Positions 21,089 to 30,119 of a stretch of DNA of 53,242 nt are shown piece by piece. The number at the start of each line of letters is the position of its first letter. Positions within the stretch are counted from its first letter, which is position 1. Source of the stretch: a virus; IMG/VR virus record IMGVR_UViG_3300032073_005389, positions 1 to 53,242 of that record. The stretch is one strand, 5' to 3'. The notes under the pieces were generated by a model that made no database searches, was not told where the DNA came from, and saw only the letters and a list, made by a program, of their open reading frames with translations. The translations under genes and the position numbers were made by a program.

Positions 21089-23514
21089 GCTTCGCAAGCC
21101 TCCGGATTAGCGATTGAACAAGCTATTTGCTCTTCTTCTGTATATTCTTTCTTAGTTGACTTTTCAACTTTAGAAGCTCCTCTATTTCTTAAATAGTATG
21201 TAGTTTTTAATCCAGCTTCCCATGCAGCCATATAAATATCATTTAAATATTTTAAACTTGTTTCTTTATTGTAAAGATTAAATGAGACTCCTTGGTCAAT
21301 CCATTTCTGCCTTGCTGCATTACATTCAATAAGCTTGAACATATCTCTATCAAAAGCTGTTTTATACTTTTCAATATATTTTTCTGGTATATCTAAAAGA
21401 GTAACGTCTCCGTCTACGTCTTTTACTGCCTCTGCTAATTGAGGACTCCAAAGACCTTCTTTCTTCATGTCATTTACGAACTGCTCATTTGTTACGTAAA
21501 AATTACCACTCTTACATTCGTAAACAAACATTACCGAGAAGTTCGGTTCGATGCTCTGCTCCACACCGTTAATATAACCAATAGTGGCAGTAGGAGCAAT
21601 TGCCATAGTGTTACTATTTCTGATTCCATATTTTGTAATGTGTTCTCTTAAGCCTTCCCAATCTATATCTTCGCTTCCGACCTCTGTGGTTTTTTTACCT
21701 CGAAGCTTCATTAAATCATTATAAGTATCGATTGGTAATATATTCTTATCCCACAAAGAGCCAGAGTAAGTTTTGTAGCTTCCTTTTTCTTTAGCTAACT
21801 CACTCGATGCTAGAATAGCATTATAAGAAAAGAACTCTGTAAGCTCGTCAACAAACTTTACTGCTTCATCTGAATCGTACTGCACATCAAGAATCTGTAA
21901 TACGTCATGAGTAGCCATCATACCTAGACCAATAGGACGATGTTGCATATTCGAATTCCTAGCTTCTTCGGTAGGGTAGAAGTTTAAATCGATGACATTA
22001 TCAAGTATTCTGATAGCTGTCTTTACAGTAGAGGCCAAAAGCTCCCTGTCGATCCTTGGCTGCTTTGCTTCGCTAGGGATTCTAAGATGATTCTTAAGAT
22101 TGACAGAGCCAAGATTGCATACAGCAGTTTCGCCAATCTCCGTTTTAGTTCCGTTCTCATAACTAGATGGCTTTGTATGAAGAAGGATCTCCGTACAAAG
22201 GTTGGAACTATGTACTACACCTAAATGTTGGTTGCTGTAACGGATATTTGATGGATCTTTAAAGGTAATCCAAGGGTGAGAAGTCTCGAATAAAACCTTT
22301 AACATCTTTTTCCATAGATCTTTAGCGTTAATGGTGCGATAATTTGATAATTCTCCTTTATCTGCCTTTTCGCACATTTCATTGTAAACCTTCTCAAATT
22401 CCTGACCAAAAGTTTCATGTAAATCTTTACAATCAGATGGGCAAAACATATACCATTGTTCATTATTCTTGACCTTCTGCATGAACAAATCTGGAACCCA
22501 AGAAGCAGTATTCATATCGTGACAACGCAAACGGTCGTCACCTGTGTTGCGGCGCAGATTGAGAAAATCTTCAAAATCAAGATGCCAAGGTTCTAGATAT
22601 GCACATCCAGCCCCGGGCCTCTTTCCGCCTTGATTTACCGCGACAAGTGTGTCGTTGAGGATTTTGAGCCATGGCACAAGACCTCCAGAAATCCCGTTTG
22701 TGCCTTTGATATAAGCCCCAGAAGCACGAAAATTAGTAACGTCAAAGCCAAGACCTCCAGCGTACTTACTCTTTCTGGCTTCTTGCCAGACCCCTTCGAA
22801 TATTCCGTCAATGCTGTCATCGAATGTATTTAAATAACATGAACTTAATTGTGAGTGAGTTGTTCCACTGTTAAACAATGTAGGAGTGGATGGAGTATAC
22901 AACATATTACTAAATAAATTATAAAACTCAATTGCTCTCTCTTCTTTATTTTCTTCATTAATTGCTAACCCCATTGCTACTCTCATCCAGAAAGCTTGGG
23001 GAGTTTCCATTATCTTATTATTTACACGAATAAAGTATCTATCTATTAAAATTTGCAGACCTAAATATTTGAATAAAGAATCTCGTTCTGGCTGCATAGC
23101 TACTGAAAGCTTCTTTAAATCAAAATCCAGTAATTTTGCAGATAGAATGTCTTCTTTAACTAATTTTTTTATATTTAATACAAATGCTTTTTTATATTGT
23201 AAGTCAAAAGTATCGCTGTCTACGCTCTCCCTAAATACTTCCTTATATAGAGCGTTGGCAGCTAGCGCGGCAGCGACTTTGCTATAATTTGGTTCTTTTT
23301 CTATTTTTGCTCTAGCAGAAAGAATTAAAGCTTCATCTATCTCTTTGGTTGTTATCTTATCAAATAATTGTAATTGAGCATCTAAAATTACCTCGCTCGC
23401 TGAAACATTATTTCCGTCAATTCCTTCACAAGCCCTGTAAACGCACTTGTTTATTTTCTCTACATCAAAGTTCTCTAATTTTCCGTTTCTTTTCTTTACT
23501 TTAAGATTCTGCAT
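21079..23514 (-). CDS. nrdA: Ribonucleotide reductase large subunit, class I
   Basis: The 811-aa protein starts with an ATP-cone regulatory domain (VKKRNGKLENFDVEKINKCV and on to about residue 95). It has the catalytic cysteines in context: LSSCYLNTFDDS (counterpart of E. coli C225), SNLCTEILLHTK (C439/E441) and AVCNLGSVNL (C462). The C-terminal redox pair is ACEACQ. It reduces NDPs to dNDPs with NrdB. The ATP cone indicates overall activity control by ATP/dATP. The gene has its own promoter and a 46-nt leader with an inverted repeat, unlike most genes here. Confidence 0.97.
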   Translation of the reverse strand: MQNLKVKKRNGKLENFDVEKINKCVYRACEGIDGNNVSASEVILDAQLQLFDKITTKEIDEALILSARAKIEKEPNYSKVAAALAANALYKEVFRESVDSDTFDLQYKKAFVLNIKKLVKEDILSAKLLDFDLKKLSVAMQPERDSLFKYLGLQILIDRYFIRVNNKIMETPQAFWMRVAMGLAINEENKEERAIEFYNLFSNMLYTPSTPTLFNSGTTHSQLSSCYLNTFDDSIDGIFEGVWQEARKSKYAGGLGFDVTNFRASGAYIKGTNGISGGLVPWLKILNDTLVAVNQGGKRPGAGCAYLEPWHLDFEDFLNLRRNTGDDRLRCHDMNTASWVPDLFMQKVKNNEQWYMFCPSDCKDLHETFGQEFEKVYNEMCEKADKGELSNYRTINAKDLWKKMLKVLFETSHPWITFKDPSNIRYSNQHLGVVHSSNLCTEILLHTKPSSYENGTKTEIGETAVCNLGSVNLKNHLRIPSEAKQPRIDRELLASTVKTAIRILDNVIDLNFYPTEEARNSNMQHRPIGLGMMATHDVLQILDVQYDSDEAVKFVDELTEFFSYNAILASSELAKEKGSYKTYSGSLWDKNILPIDTYNDLMKLRGKKTTEVGSEDIDWEGLREHITKYGIRNSNTMAIAPTATIGYINGVEQSIEPNFSVMFVYECKSGNFYVTNEQFVNDMKKEGLWSPQLAEAVKDVDGDVTLLDIPEKYIEKYKTAFDRDMFKLIECNAARQKWIDQGVSFNLYNKETSLKYLNDIYMAAWEAGLKTTYYLRNRGASKVEKSTKKEYTEEEQIACSIANPEACEACQ

Positions 23515-23533
23515 ATGTGTGGTATAATAATTA

Positions 23534-23552
23534 CAGTTAATTTGGTTAACTG
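23534..23552. repeat. Inverted repeat in nrdA leader (possible operator)
   Basis: CAGTTAA and TTAACTG flank TTTGG: a perfect 7-bp inverted repeat between the nrdA -10 box and its start codon. It could be a repressor site or weak RNA hairpin. It does not match the NrdR-box consensus as I know it. Confidence 0.45.
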
Positions 23553-23566
23553 ACCCAGAAAATACT

Positions 23567-23595
23567 ATTCTAACCTAAACTTTTTTTTAGGTCAA
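23567..23595 (-). promoter_or_regulatory. Sigma-70 promoter for nrdA operon
   Basis: Minus strand: TTGACC (23590-23595), 17 nt with an A8 run, TAGAAT (23567-23572). The leader to the ATG at 23514 is about 46 nt. Confidence 0.85.
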
Positions 23596-26159
23596 GCAAT
23601 ATCCTTTAATTCTGACAATTTTGTGAATATTTTTTGACTTTGGATACCAATATCATCAATAAAAACACAATCGTCTCGCTTAGAACCCCTAATTATGACA
23701 ACATCGTCCTTAATTGGAGCCCTACCGTTTACAAGCTTACTCTCGTCTATCTTCTGATTAAACTGTAGACAAGTAACGTTGCCTGTCTCATCAGAGCAAA
23801 GCAAACGCATATATTCAGAACCTTTCTTAGATTTACCTTTGAAATAGTCGGCAATACTAGATATAAACACGACTCTCTCTCCGACTCTTCTGCTGTTTAC
23901 GTTATAAATACTCATTAAATTAGGTACTTGTTTAGAGTAAACCTCTTTAAGCGAATTAGCATGAGAATAACCTAATAACTTTTTCTCATAATACCAATTA
24001 GCTAAACTTTCAGATTTGCTATTCTGCATATAGATATCTTTATAAGGTTGGTATTTTTTCTTAATAGTCCCAAATCTTGATTCTTTAATATGCACTTTTC
24101 CGTTTTCGTCTTTCCTCTCTGTTAAGTCTTTTATAACTTTAACTAGATCAAAATCAAATTTTTCTCCAAGAGAATAGGCTATTCTTTTTTCTCTTTGGGT
24201 TAATAGGTTCCAAAGCTGAGCCTCTAAGACAATCTTACTTCTAGATTGAGAGAATCCTTCAAATGCTCCTGCTTGTATTAGAGCTGAGAGAACTCCTATT
24301 CCTACCTTAGCTTCACTTGCAGCTTGGAATACCTCAAACTTATTAGCAAAGTCAGATCTAAAGTTATTCAACTTCTCTATAGTCTTATCAGATATACCTT
24401 TGATAGACGTAAGTCCGTACCTAATATTCTCACCTTCAATAGAAAAATCCATTTTAGATTTAGTTATGTGAGGTGGGAGCAGTTTGATATCAAACAATCT
24501 AAGCTCAACTTGAATCTTGTTGATTTCTGCAAGAGGATCTGGTTCATGCTTTGTCATTTTAAGCAATGAAAGAAAGAACTCTTTAGGGTACTTAAATTTT
24601 AAGTAAGTCGTTATTGCAGCAAGAGCAGCGTAGCAAATAGAATGAGATTTATTGAAAGAGTAATTAGCTGAATCCTCTAACACTTTCCATAGAACATCTC
24701 CTACATCAGTTTTAAGTTTATTCTCTTTAACTTTTTCTGAGATCTTCTTCTTCCATTCTCTTACCTCTTTAACTTTCTTCTTGCCTACGATTCGTCTTAG
24801 AATCTCCGCTTCATCAAGAGTGAAACCAATTTTGTGAGCCATCTGCATCAACTGTTCTTGGTACAAAGCAACCCCACCAGACTTTTTGAGTATATCGTCA
24901 AATAAAGGATGAATAGGTTCATATACATCGTTATTTGAATAACTAGCATACTGATCTACAAAACCCAAAGCTCCCGGTCTACCTAGGGCTAAAACAGCAC
25001 TAAGCTCCTCTAAGCTCTTAGGCTTAACTTTCTGACAAACACGGTAGTTAGTGTCTGCTTCAATCTGAAAAAGGCCGTGAGGGGTTTCTAAGTCTTGAAG
25101 GCTCCTATATATAAAAGGATCGTCAAGATTAATATCAGTGATTTTAAGATTAACTTGCTTGCATACGTCATCAACTACTGAGACACTACGCAGACCAAGT
25201 ATATCAAGTTTAACATTAAATAAAGACACCCAGTTCATGTCATAAGACGATACTAAAGCTTTATCTGATGTTAATTCTACTGGACAACTATCCTGTAGTT
25301 CGTCATACGAGAGTAAGATACCAGAAGCGTGAACACTCTTATTTTTAATTAAGTTTCTTAACTTAAGTGAGATATCATAAGCTTCTTTGTTTTCTGAATC
25401 ATCTGCCCAGTCTCTAAACTCTGGCACTTCGTCATATGTTTCTTCAAGATCCTTTACTTGACCAAAGATTTTAGGTATGTATCCGGAAACAGTATTCATT
25501 TCTGTTTCACTTTTACTAGCTATAATCTTGCCGCATTCTTTTATTAAAAGCTTTCCACTTAGAGTATTAAGAGTCAGTATCTTAGCTGTCTTCCCTTTAA
25601 ATTTATTATCTATATACTCTAGAACTTCTTGTCTCTTGTAATAGCATACGTCATTATCAATATCAACCATTAGGTTTCCATCAAGATAAGTTACTCCATC
25701 TACAACTTGTTTTTTAGCTCTGATCTTCGAGATAAATCTTTCAAAGAATAAATCGTATTTTATTGGATCTAAGTTAGTGACTCCTAGAAGGAATAATACG
25801 AGACTACCAGCAGCGGAGCCACGACCTAGCCCAATCGGGATATCACTTTTCTTACAAAAATCAATAACGTCCCAAGTGAGAAGCATATAATCCACAAACC
25901 CTAGCTCTATCATTGTATTGAGCTCATGCTTAGCTCTGTCAGCGTATTCTTTGGCTTTAGAGGGGTCTATGTCCTTAGCTTCAACTTTGGTCTTGTAGCC
26001 TTCGTTGCAGAGCTTTTTTAGGATCGAGGCGTTGTCTTCGTCTTTATCTGCTCCTAGTCTATCTCTTAATGATTGACTCGCCTCAAAAGATGGAAGTCTT
26101 ACTCCGTGAAGAGGTAAATCAATTTTTTTAAATTTTTTAATAAAAGTCTCTGTTTTCAT
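23592..26159 (-). CDS. DNA polymerase III alpha-type (DnaE) polymerase core, lacking PHP domain
   Basis: This 855-aa protein is the palm, fingers and C-terminal part of a family C polymerase. GRGSAAGS (112-119) binds the triphosphate. The palm acids are D166 and D168 (VDIDND) and D319 (KLDILGLRS), matching E. coli D401, D403 and D555. ALIQAGAFEGF marks the helix-hairpin-helix and VVFISSIADYFKGKSKKGSE the OB fold. It starts at LHGVRLPSF, the point in DnaE where the PHP region ends, so the PHP part is missing. That part is encoded separately at 27380-28147, with an HNH nuclease and an exonuclease gene between. The C-terminal tau-binding part seems short. Confidence 0.95.
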   Translation of the reverse strand: MKTETFIKKFKKIDLPLHGVRLPSFEASQSLRDRLGADKDEDNASILKKLCNEGYKTKVEAKDIDPSKAKEYADRAKHELNTMIELGFVDYMLLTWDVIDFCKKSDIPIGLGRGSAAGSLVLFLLGVTNLDPIKYDLFFERFISKIRAKKQVVDGVTYLDGNLMVDIDNDVCYYKRQEVLEYIDNKFKGKTAKILTLNTLSGKLLIKECGKIIASKSETEMNTVSGYIPKIFGQVKDLEETYDEVPEFRDWADDSENKEAYDISLKLRNLIKNKSVHASGILLSYDELQDSCPVELTSDKALVSSYDMNWVSLFNVKLDILGLRSVSVVDDVCKQVNLKITDINLDDPFIYRSLQDLETPHGLFQIEADTNYRVCQKVKPKSLEELSAVLALGRPGALGFVDQYASYSNNDVYEPIHPLFDDILKKSGGVALYQEQLMQMAHKIGFTLDEAEILRRIVGKKKVKEVREWKKKISEKVKENKLKTDVGDVLWKVLEDSANYSFNKSHSICYAALAAITTYLKFKYPKEFFLSLLKMTKHEPDPLAEINKIQVELRLFDIKLLPPHITKSKMDFSIEGENIRYGLTSIKGISDKTIEKLNNFRSDFANKFEVFQAASEAKVGIGVLSALIQAGAFEGFSQSRSKIVLEAQLWNLLTQREKRIAYSLGEKFDFDLVKVIKDLTERKDENGKVHIKESRFGTIKKKYQPYKDIYMQNSKSESLANWYYEKKLLGYSHANSLKEVYSKQVPNLMSIYNVNSRRVGERVVFISSIADYFKGKSKKGSEYMRLLCSDETGNVTCLQFNQKIDESKLVNGRAPIKDDVVIIRGSKRDDCVFIDDIGIQSQKIFTKLSELKDIA

Positions 26160-26794
26160 AGTTCTAATGCGTACTTTAATTTATTCCATACTTTAAGGTT
26201 TAATTCTAAATCTACTATTGCATTATGTAGCTTATCATAATCGTGTTCAATATTAAACTCTTTTCCTAAGAGTGTTAAGCTGCTTCTGATTCCTTTTCTC
26301 CTTGTGTTAACAATTCTATATTGATACTCAGTAAAGTCTTCTTCTGGTTTATATGGTATCTCCATCTTCACTCCTCTTGCTATGCAGTTAGTGTCTATTA
26401 ACTTAGGAACAAGAGGTTTATAATCTTCCCCAAACATTTTATACATCTCTTTAATTAAATATATGTCAAAACCTATAATGTTATGTCCAACAATATAATC
26501 AGCACCATCTAACCATTTTTTTATAGTGGGAAAAACTTCTTTAGGTTCTCTTCCGTTTTTTTGGACAAACTTGTCATCATATCTAGTTATCCTTTTTGCG
26601 TCTTCACTAATTTTAAAAGGGGTATCCCATTTTATATAAAAATCCTTCTCGTCTTTCTTATATGTACCATCTGTACTAATCATCGATATCTGCCAAGCTA
26701 CGTTATGGCAAAAGTTAAGGCAGAGGTTATATGTCTCGCAGTCAATAAAGACTACCTTTTTATCTTTTCTAAATCTGAGTAAATGTTCGTCCAT
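26156..26794 (-). CDS. DEDDh 3'-5' exonuclease (DnaQ/epsilon-like)
   Basis: The 212-aa protein shows the proofreading exonuclease set: FIDCET with D18 and E20, GHNIIGFD with D110, and the DEDDh motif LHNAIVDLEL with H190 and D195. It presumably proofreads for the phage polymerase core, whose gene it overlaps by 4 nt. In PolC-type enzymes an exonuclease domain of this class sits ahead of the polymerase core within one chain. Here the order PHP, exonuclease, core is similar but spread over separate genes. The ATG lies 4 nt after the HNH gene stop. Confidence 0.93.
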   Translation of the reverse strand: MDEHLLRFRKDKKVVFIDCETYNLCLNFCHNVAWQISMISTDGTYKKDEKDFYIKWDTPFKISEDAKRITRYDDKFVQKNGREPKEVFPTIKKWLDGADYIVGHNIIGFDIYLIKEMYKMFGEDYKPLVPKLIDTNCIARGVKMEIPYKPEEDFTEYQYRIVNTRRKGIRSSLTLLGKEFNIEHDYDKLHNAIVDLELNLKVWNKLKYALEL

Positions 26795-26798
26795 GTTA

Positions 26799-27380
26799 TT
26801 AAATACTTTTAAAATTTGTTCTGAAAAATAAATGTGTTAAATCTAACTTACTTTCTTTTTTTCTTTGTGGGTTCTTCCTGTTGTTTGATTCGTTTGACCA
26901 TCTTAGATTTACTGGCCTCCAATCTAAATACTGCCAACCAGCGCTTATGTCAAGGGGGTTCCAATTAAAAGCTTCATAGATTTTGTATATGATATCTTCG
27001 TTGTTTTCGTTAATATGATCTACTATAATTTGTGATCCGGGCTTTGAGTTTTTATGAAAGCAAAGGCTTACTAATTTATGGATAGCTATTGTAACACCAC
27101 CGGGACTAACGGCAGGATATTGATTTCTATTTGGGCCTATAGATAAGACCTCGTTTTTTTTGACATTTTTAACATACGGCATACAAGATAGCTTTGGGTG
27201 ACCTTTTGGATAAATAAAAAAAGTATCAATATCTATTTTATTTAACTTCTTTATCAATCTGTTTCCTTCTTTAGAGTTTATGTCTCCACCTTTATATTTT
27301 ATACTTATTTTAGATATATCAAAACCTCCTTCTTGGGCTTCGACTTTATCGTAGTTTGAAAAAAGCTCTAGCTGCTCCAT
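26799..27380 (-). CDS. HNH endonuclease, probably homing type
   Basis: I start at ATG 27380 (MEQLELFSNYDK), which overlaps the stop of the PHP gene as TAATG; a TTG 27 nt upstream is in frame. The 193-aa protein contains an HNH module near the C-terminus: AIHKLVSLCF (99-108), VDHINEN (120-126), then DWRPVNLRWSNESNNRKN (153-170), the usual pattern of phage homing endonucleases. The N-terminal 80 residues may bind DNA. Its position between two halves of a polymerase gene fits a mobile element that entered the polymerase locus. No intron or intein boundaries are visible. Confidence 0.9.
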   Translation of the reverse strand: MEQLELFSNYDKVEAQEGGFDISKISIKYKGGDINSKEGNRLIKKLNKIDIDTFFIYPKGHPKLSCMPYVKNVKKNEVLSIGPNRNQYPAVSPGGVTIAIHKLVSLCFHKNSKPGSQIIVDHINENNEDIIYKIYEAFNWNPLDISAGWQYLDWRPVNLRWSNESNNRKNPQRKKESKLDLTHLFFRTNFKSI

Positions 27381-28147
27381 TACGCTTTGGCTTGAGACTC
27401 CTTCCAACTTTCAAAACTAAATTCATTAGAGCATAAATGATCAAACCTAGGATTTTCTAATGTGGTTCTGTTATTGATACATTTAAATGTTAGATAAGCT
27501 TTGAAGTCTTCTTTCTTTTCATAGTAAACCGACTTGACATCAAGGGTATTAAATTTATTATCTTTGCAGTAGTTTAAAACTTTTTTTCTTATTAAGAAAT
27601 CGAAAGGGATATCGTTATCTTCTAAGAAGAATACAGGTTTAGTGAAAGAAAAATCCGGAAAGCACAAAGAAAAAGTCAGAGTGTTATTAAAAAGAAATGA
27701 ATCATAAAAAGGTACGCAAAGCTGTAAGTCTTTATCAGACCAAAAAGATTTTATTTTATTTAGATCTGTTCTTGGCTGGTAGTAGAATCCCTTAGATGCT
27801 GCATCGCTAGATATCTTAATCAGTCTCTTGTATCCTTGCTCATTTCTTGCTAAGATAACATATTTAGATTCTTTAGACACGGACTCTTTATCCTTCACAG
27901 ATGAATCCTCACATACGCTCACTCTTAAACCAAAGACTAATTTTATGTTGTTGTTCTCGCAATTCTGAAAAGCCTCAAGGAAACCGTTCATACTGTCCTC
28001 GATTAGAAACACAGAGTCCATCTTGTTTCTCTTAGCTATCTCTATTATAGAGGATGGCTTTTTTGCGTTTGGCTCCTCGTTGTCTTCTAAGGTAAGTATT
28101 GACTTACCTATGCTATAGTGGGATTTAAATAAAGGTACAGACTGCAT
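27380..28147 (-). CDS. N-terminal PHP-domain part of DnaE-type polymerase, split off
   Basis: The 255-aa protein (start ATG 28147, MQSVPLFKSHYSIGKS) follows the DnaE N-terminal plan. It has an LHxHSxYS-like segment degenerated to FKSHYSIG, then IIEIAKRNKMDSVFLIED, NGFLEAFQNCENNNIKLVFG and a C-terminal YLTFKCINNRTTLENP. The metal-binding His residues of the PHP domain are mostly replaced, so phosphoesterase activity is unlikely. It ends where the linker to the palm begins. A strong promoter lies 12 nt upstream. Together with the core at 23592-26159 it would restore a DnaE of about 1110 residues. Confidence 0.82.
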   Translation of the reverse strand: MQSVPLFKSHYSIGKSILTLEDNEEPNAKKPSSIIEIAKRNKMDSVFLIEDSMNGFLEAFQNCENNNIKLVFGLRVSVCEDSSVKDKESVSKESKYVILARNEQGYKRLIKISSDAASKGFYYQPRTDLNKIKSFWSDKDLQLCVPFYDSFLFNNTLTFSLCFPDFSFTKPVFFLEDNDIPFDFLIRKKVLNYCKDNKFNTLDVKSVYYEKKEDFKAYLTFKCINNRTTLENPRFDHLCSNEFSFESWKESQAKA

Positions 28148-28159
28148 CTTCCTTTTTTT

Positions 28160-28188
28160 AGGATAACGCAAACTTTAAATAATGTCAA
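28160..28188 (-). promoter_or_regulatory. Sigma-70 promoter for split polymerase operon
   Basis: Minus strand: TTGACA (28183-28188), 17 nt, TATCCT (28160-28165), 12 nt to the ATG at 28147. A longer TTG start at 28171 would lie upstream of the transcription start, which argues for the ATG. Confidence 0.8.
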
Positions 28189-28189
28189 G

Positions 28190-29170
28190 TTAAAAATCTG
28201 AGAAGTCAAAAGCTTTAGATGAAGAAACAGATTTAGGGACATTAGACCAAGCTGGGCATCCTTCGTAGTCCTTCTTTGTTATCTCGTATTTTCCGTTCTT
28301 GTCGTCCAGATCTTCTTTAGAGAAGGCGCTTCTAATTATTTTGCCAGTTTCTTTATCTTCTAAGGCATAGAACTGAAAAGGCTTCCTAACTGGACAAATC
28401 CACTTTCCGGGTTTTTCACTACCACAAAGCCACCTATATTTTCTTCCTTCTTTAGCTAGATTTTCTTTAGCTTTGTTTTCGTCAAATACAGCTATTTGTT
28501 CAGCAAGGGACTCAAGGAATAATTCAAACCCTTCTAGTTCTTCTTTTGTTAGTTTTGGAGCTTCTTGCTCTGGAGAGTCAGGAAAACGGAGGAATAAGAA
28601 TTTAACACTAGGAATAACTCCATCTTTCTTAAGAGTAGCTAAAGAATACATTAAAGCTTGGTAATTAGCATTTATTTCTTCTTTATTGAATTTAGATTTG
28701 CTGCTCTTGTAGTCCCAGATATCTATTTTATTTTTATAAAAAGCTTTTTTATCAATGAAGCCGTTAATAACAAAGTTTGACCCTTCTATTTCAAAATGCT
28801 CTTCTGGTTTTAATTCTTTTGAGCCTTTGCAATAAAAGTTATAATTTAGCCCTACATAAATCATTTGGTAAATTAAAGAAAGGTTTTCTTCGTCATCTAC
28901 CCCTAATAGTTTTGCATGGCTGAGTACGTGCCTATGTACTGCCTTGCATTTGAATATTGATTCTGGACTCTTTTTAAGTCTATTAAAATACTTAGCTTTA
29001 TGCCTAGGGTTAAGTAGTAGCTCAAAAACTAAATGTACGATGGTGCCTCTGTAGGCACCGTCGTTGCCGGTATCCGGCGTTTTTAAATTGTATTTAGAAT
29101 AAAAAAGCCAACTACATGTATCTAAAGTCTTGATTTTACTGGCACTAAGCCGTACTTTGGGTTTGTTCAT
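28190..29170 (-). CDS. PD-(D/E)XK nuclease, RecB/Cas4-like, candidate Fe-S protein
   Basis: The 326-aa protein has the RecB-nuclease layout: SASKIKTLDTCSWLFYSKY (9-27), GTIVHLVFE (42-50), ING.ID with D140, DYKSSK with D153 and K155, and the Q-x3-Y motif Q171/Y175. Four cysteines, C19 near the N-terminus and C249, C259 and C305 near the C-terminus, are placed like the [4Fe-4S] ligands of AddB and Cas4. It probably degrades or processes DNA ends in replication and recombination. Its start overlaps the primase gene by 26 nt. Function follows the family; the cluster is inferred from cysteine positions. Confidence 0.87.
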   Translation of the reverse strand: MNKPKVRLSASKIKTLDTCSWLFYSKYNLKTPDTGNDGAYRGTIVHLVFELLLNPRHKAKYFNRLKKSPESIFKCKAVHRHVLSHAKLLGVDDEENLSLIYQMIYVGLNYNFYCKGSKELKPEEHFEIEGSNFVINGFIDKKAFYKNKIDIWDYKSSKSKFNKEEINANYQALMYSLATLKKDGVIPSVKFLFLRFPDSPEQEAPKLTKEELEGFELFLESLAEQIAVFDENKAKENLAKEGRKYRWLCGSEKPGKWICPVRKPFQFYALEDKETGKIIRSAFSKEDLDDKNGKYEITKKDYEGCPAWSNVPKSVSSSKAFDFSDF

Positions 29171-30119
29171 GAAAAAAGTTCCTTAAAAGGGTAGGTTCCT
29201 GCTGGTGCATTTCGTTAAAATCGTTATATCCTTTTGGTAGTTTTATTGTTATTTGATCGTAATCAAAAAAGTCTAACATTTTTTTTCTAGCTATGTAGGC
29301 TGCTTTGTTACCTGCTCCACTATTAGCGGAGTCATCATTAAAAGATATAAAAATTTTATCTGGATCAAGTCTAGTTAATACACTAAGCATGTCTGGTGAT
29401 ATAATTACACCAAAAGAGACTATTACATTTTTGATATTATTCTCCCATAAAGAAAGCATGTCTCCTATACTTTCTACAATTATAACAGATTTTTGTTTCC
29501 TTATTATTTGTAGATTGTTGAGAAGGGGATATCTCCATTTAGATTTGTTTCCTACGTGCTTCCATTTAGGCCTAAAGAATTTTGAATCTTCGTTATTGGT
29601 TGGGTTTAAGTCTCTACCGGAAAAACCAACTATCTTTTCTTGTTTGTTAAATATGGGAAAAACATATCTATTTGCCATTGTTGACTTCTTGCCATTTTCT
29701 GTTATTCCTCCCTTAAAGTGACAAAGAGTATCGTTGCTTATCCCTCTGCTATTCCAGTAAGAATGGTCTGGTATTAATTTACTTAATAATTCATTTTTAA
29801 AAATTTTAGTTTGTTTAAGTTGAGGAGCTCTAGATTCAAGATTTGACTCATTTGGGCTTACGCCTTTGTCTACAAGCCACTTTGTCGCTTCTCCGTGAGA
29901 TTTCAGCCTAAGAGTTATCCTTATTAAATCCTCAAAAGAACCACCTATATCTTCTCTGAAGTCTTTCCATCTACCATTAGACTTATCTATGCTTAATACA
30001 GTATGACTACTAGAGTCTCTATATAAAGGTTTAGTTCTGTAATATTTACCTTGGTCGCTTAAAGAATAACCAATGTCAGTAAGTATATCTCTTATTTGAT
30101 CTGGGTCAAAAGATGTCAT
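29145..30119 (-). CDS. DNA primase, TOPRIM type
   Basis: The 324-aa protein has an N-terminal part that follows the DnaG zinc-domain pattern (KYYRTKPLYRDSSSHTVLSI, GRWKDFREDIGGSFEDLI) but with no zinc cysteines. The middle contains GRDLNP. A TOPRIM domain follows: VIIVESIGDML with E216, then FISFNDDSANSGAGNKAA with D262/D263. It would make RNA primers for the phage fork. It lacks the C-terminal helicase-binding domain of bacterial DnaG, being about half its length. The helicase gene overlaps it by 4 nt directly upstream. Confidence 0.9.
   Translation of the reverse strand: MTSFDPDQIRDILTDIGYSLSDQGKYYRTKPLYRDSSSHTVLSIDKSNGRWKDFREDIGGSFEDLIRITLRLKSHGEATKWLVDKGVSPNESNLESRAPQLKQTKIFKNELLSKLIPDHSYWNSRGISNDTLCHFKGGITENGKKSTMANRYVFPIFNKQEKIVGFSGRDLNPTNNEDSKFFRPKWKHVGNKSKWRYPLLNNLQIIRKQKSVIIVESIGDMLSLWENNIKNVIVSFGVIISPDMLSVLTRLDPDKIFISFNDDSANSGAGNKAAYIARKKMLDFFDYDQITIKLPKGYNDFNEMHQQEPTLLRNFFHEQTQSTA

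Noticed and set aside
23592-28147. Intein or group I intron in the split polymerase
   Set aside because: No intein splice motifs (N-terminal Cys/Ser block or C-terminal HN) are visible at the ends of the two halves, and no group I core is seen; each half has its own start and stop.
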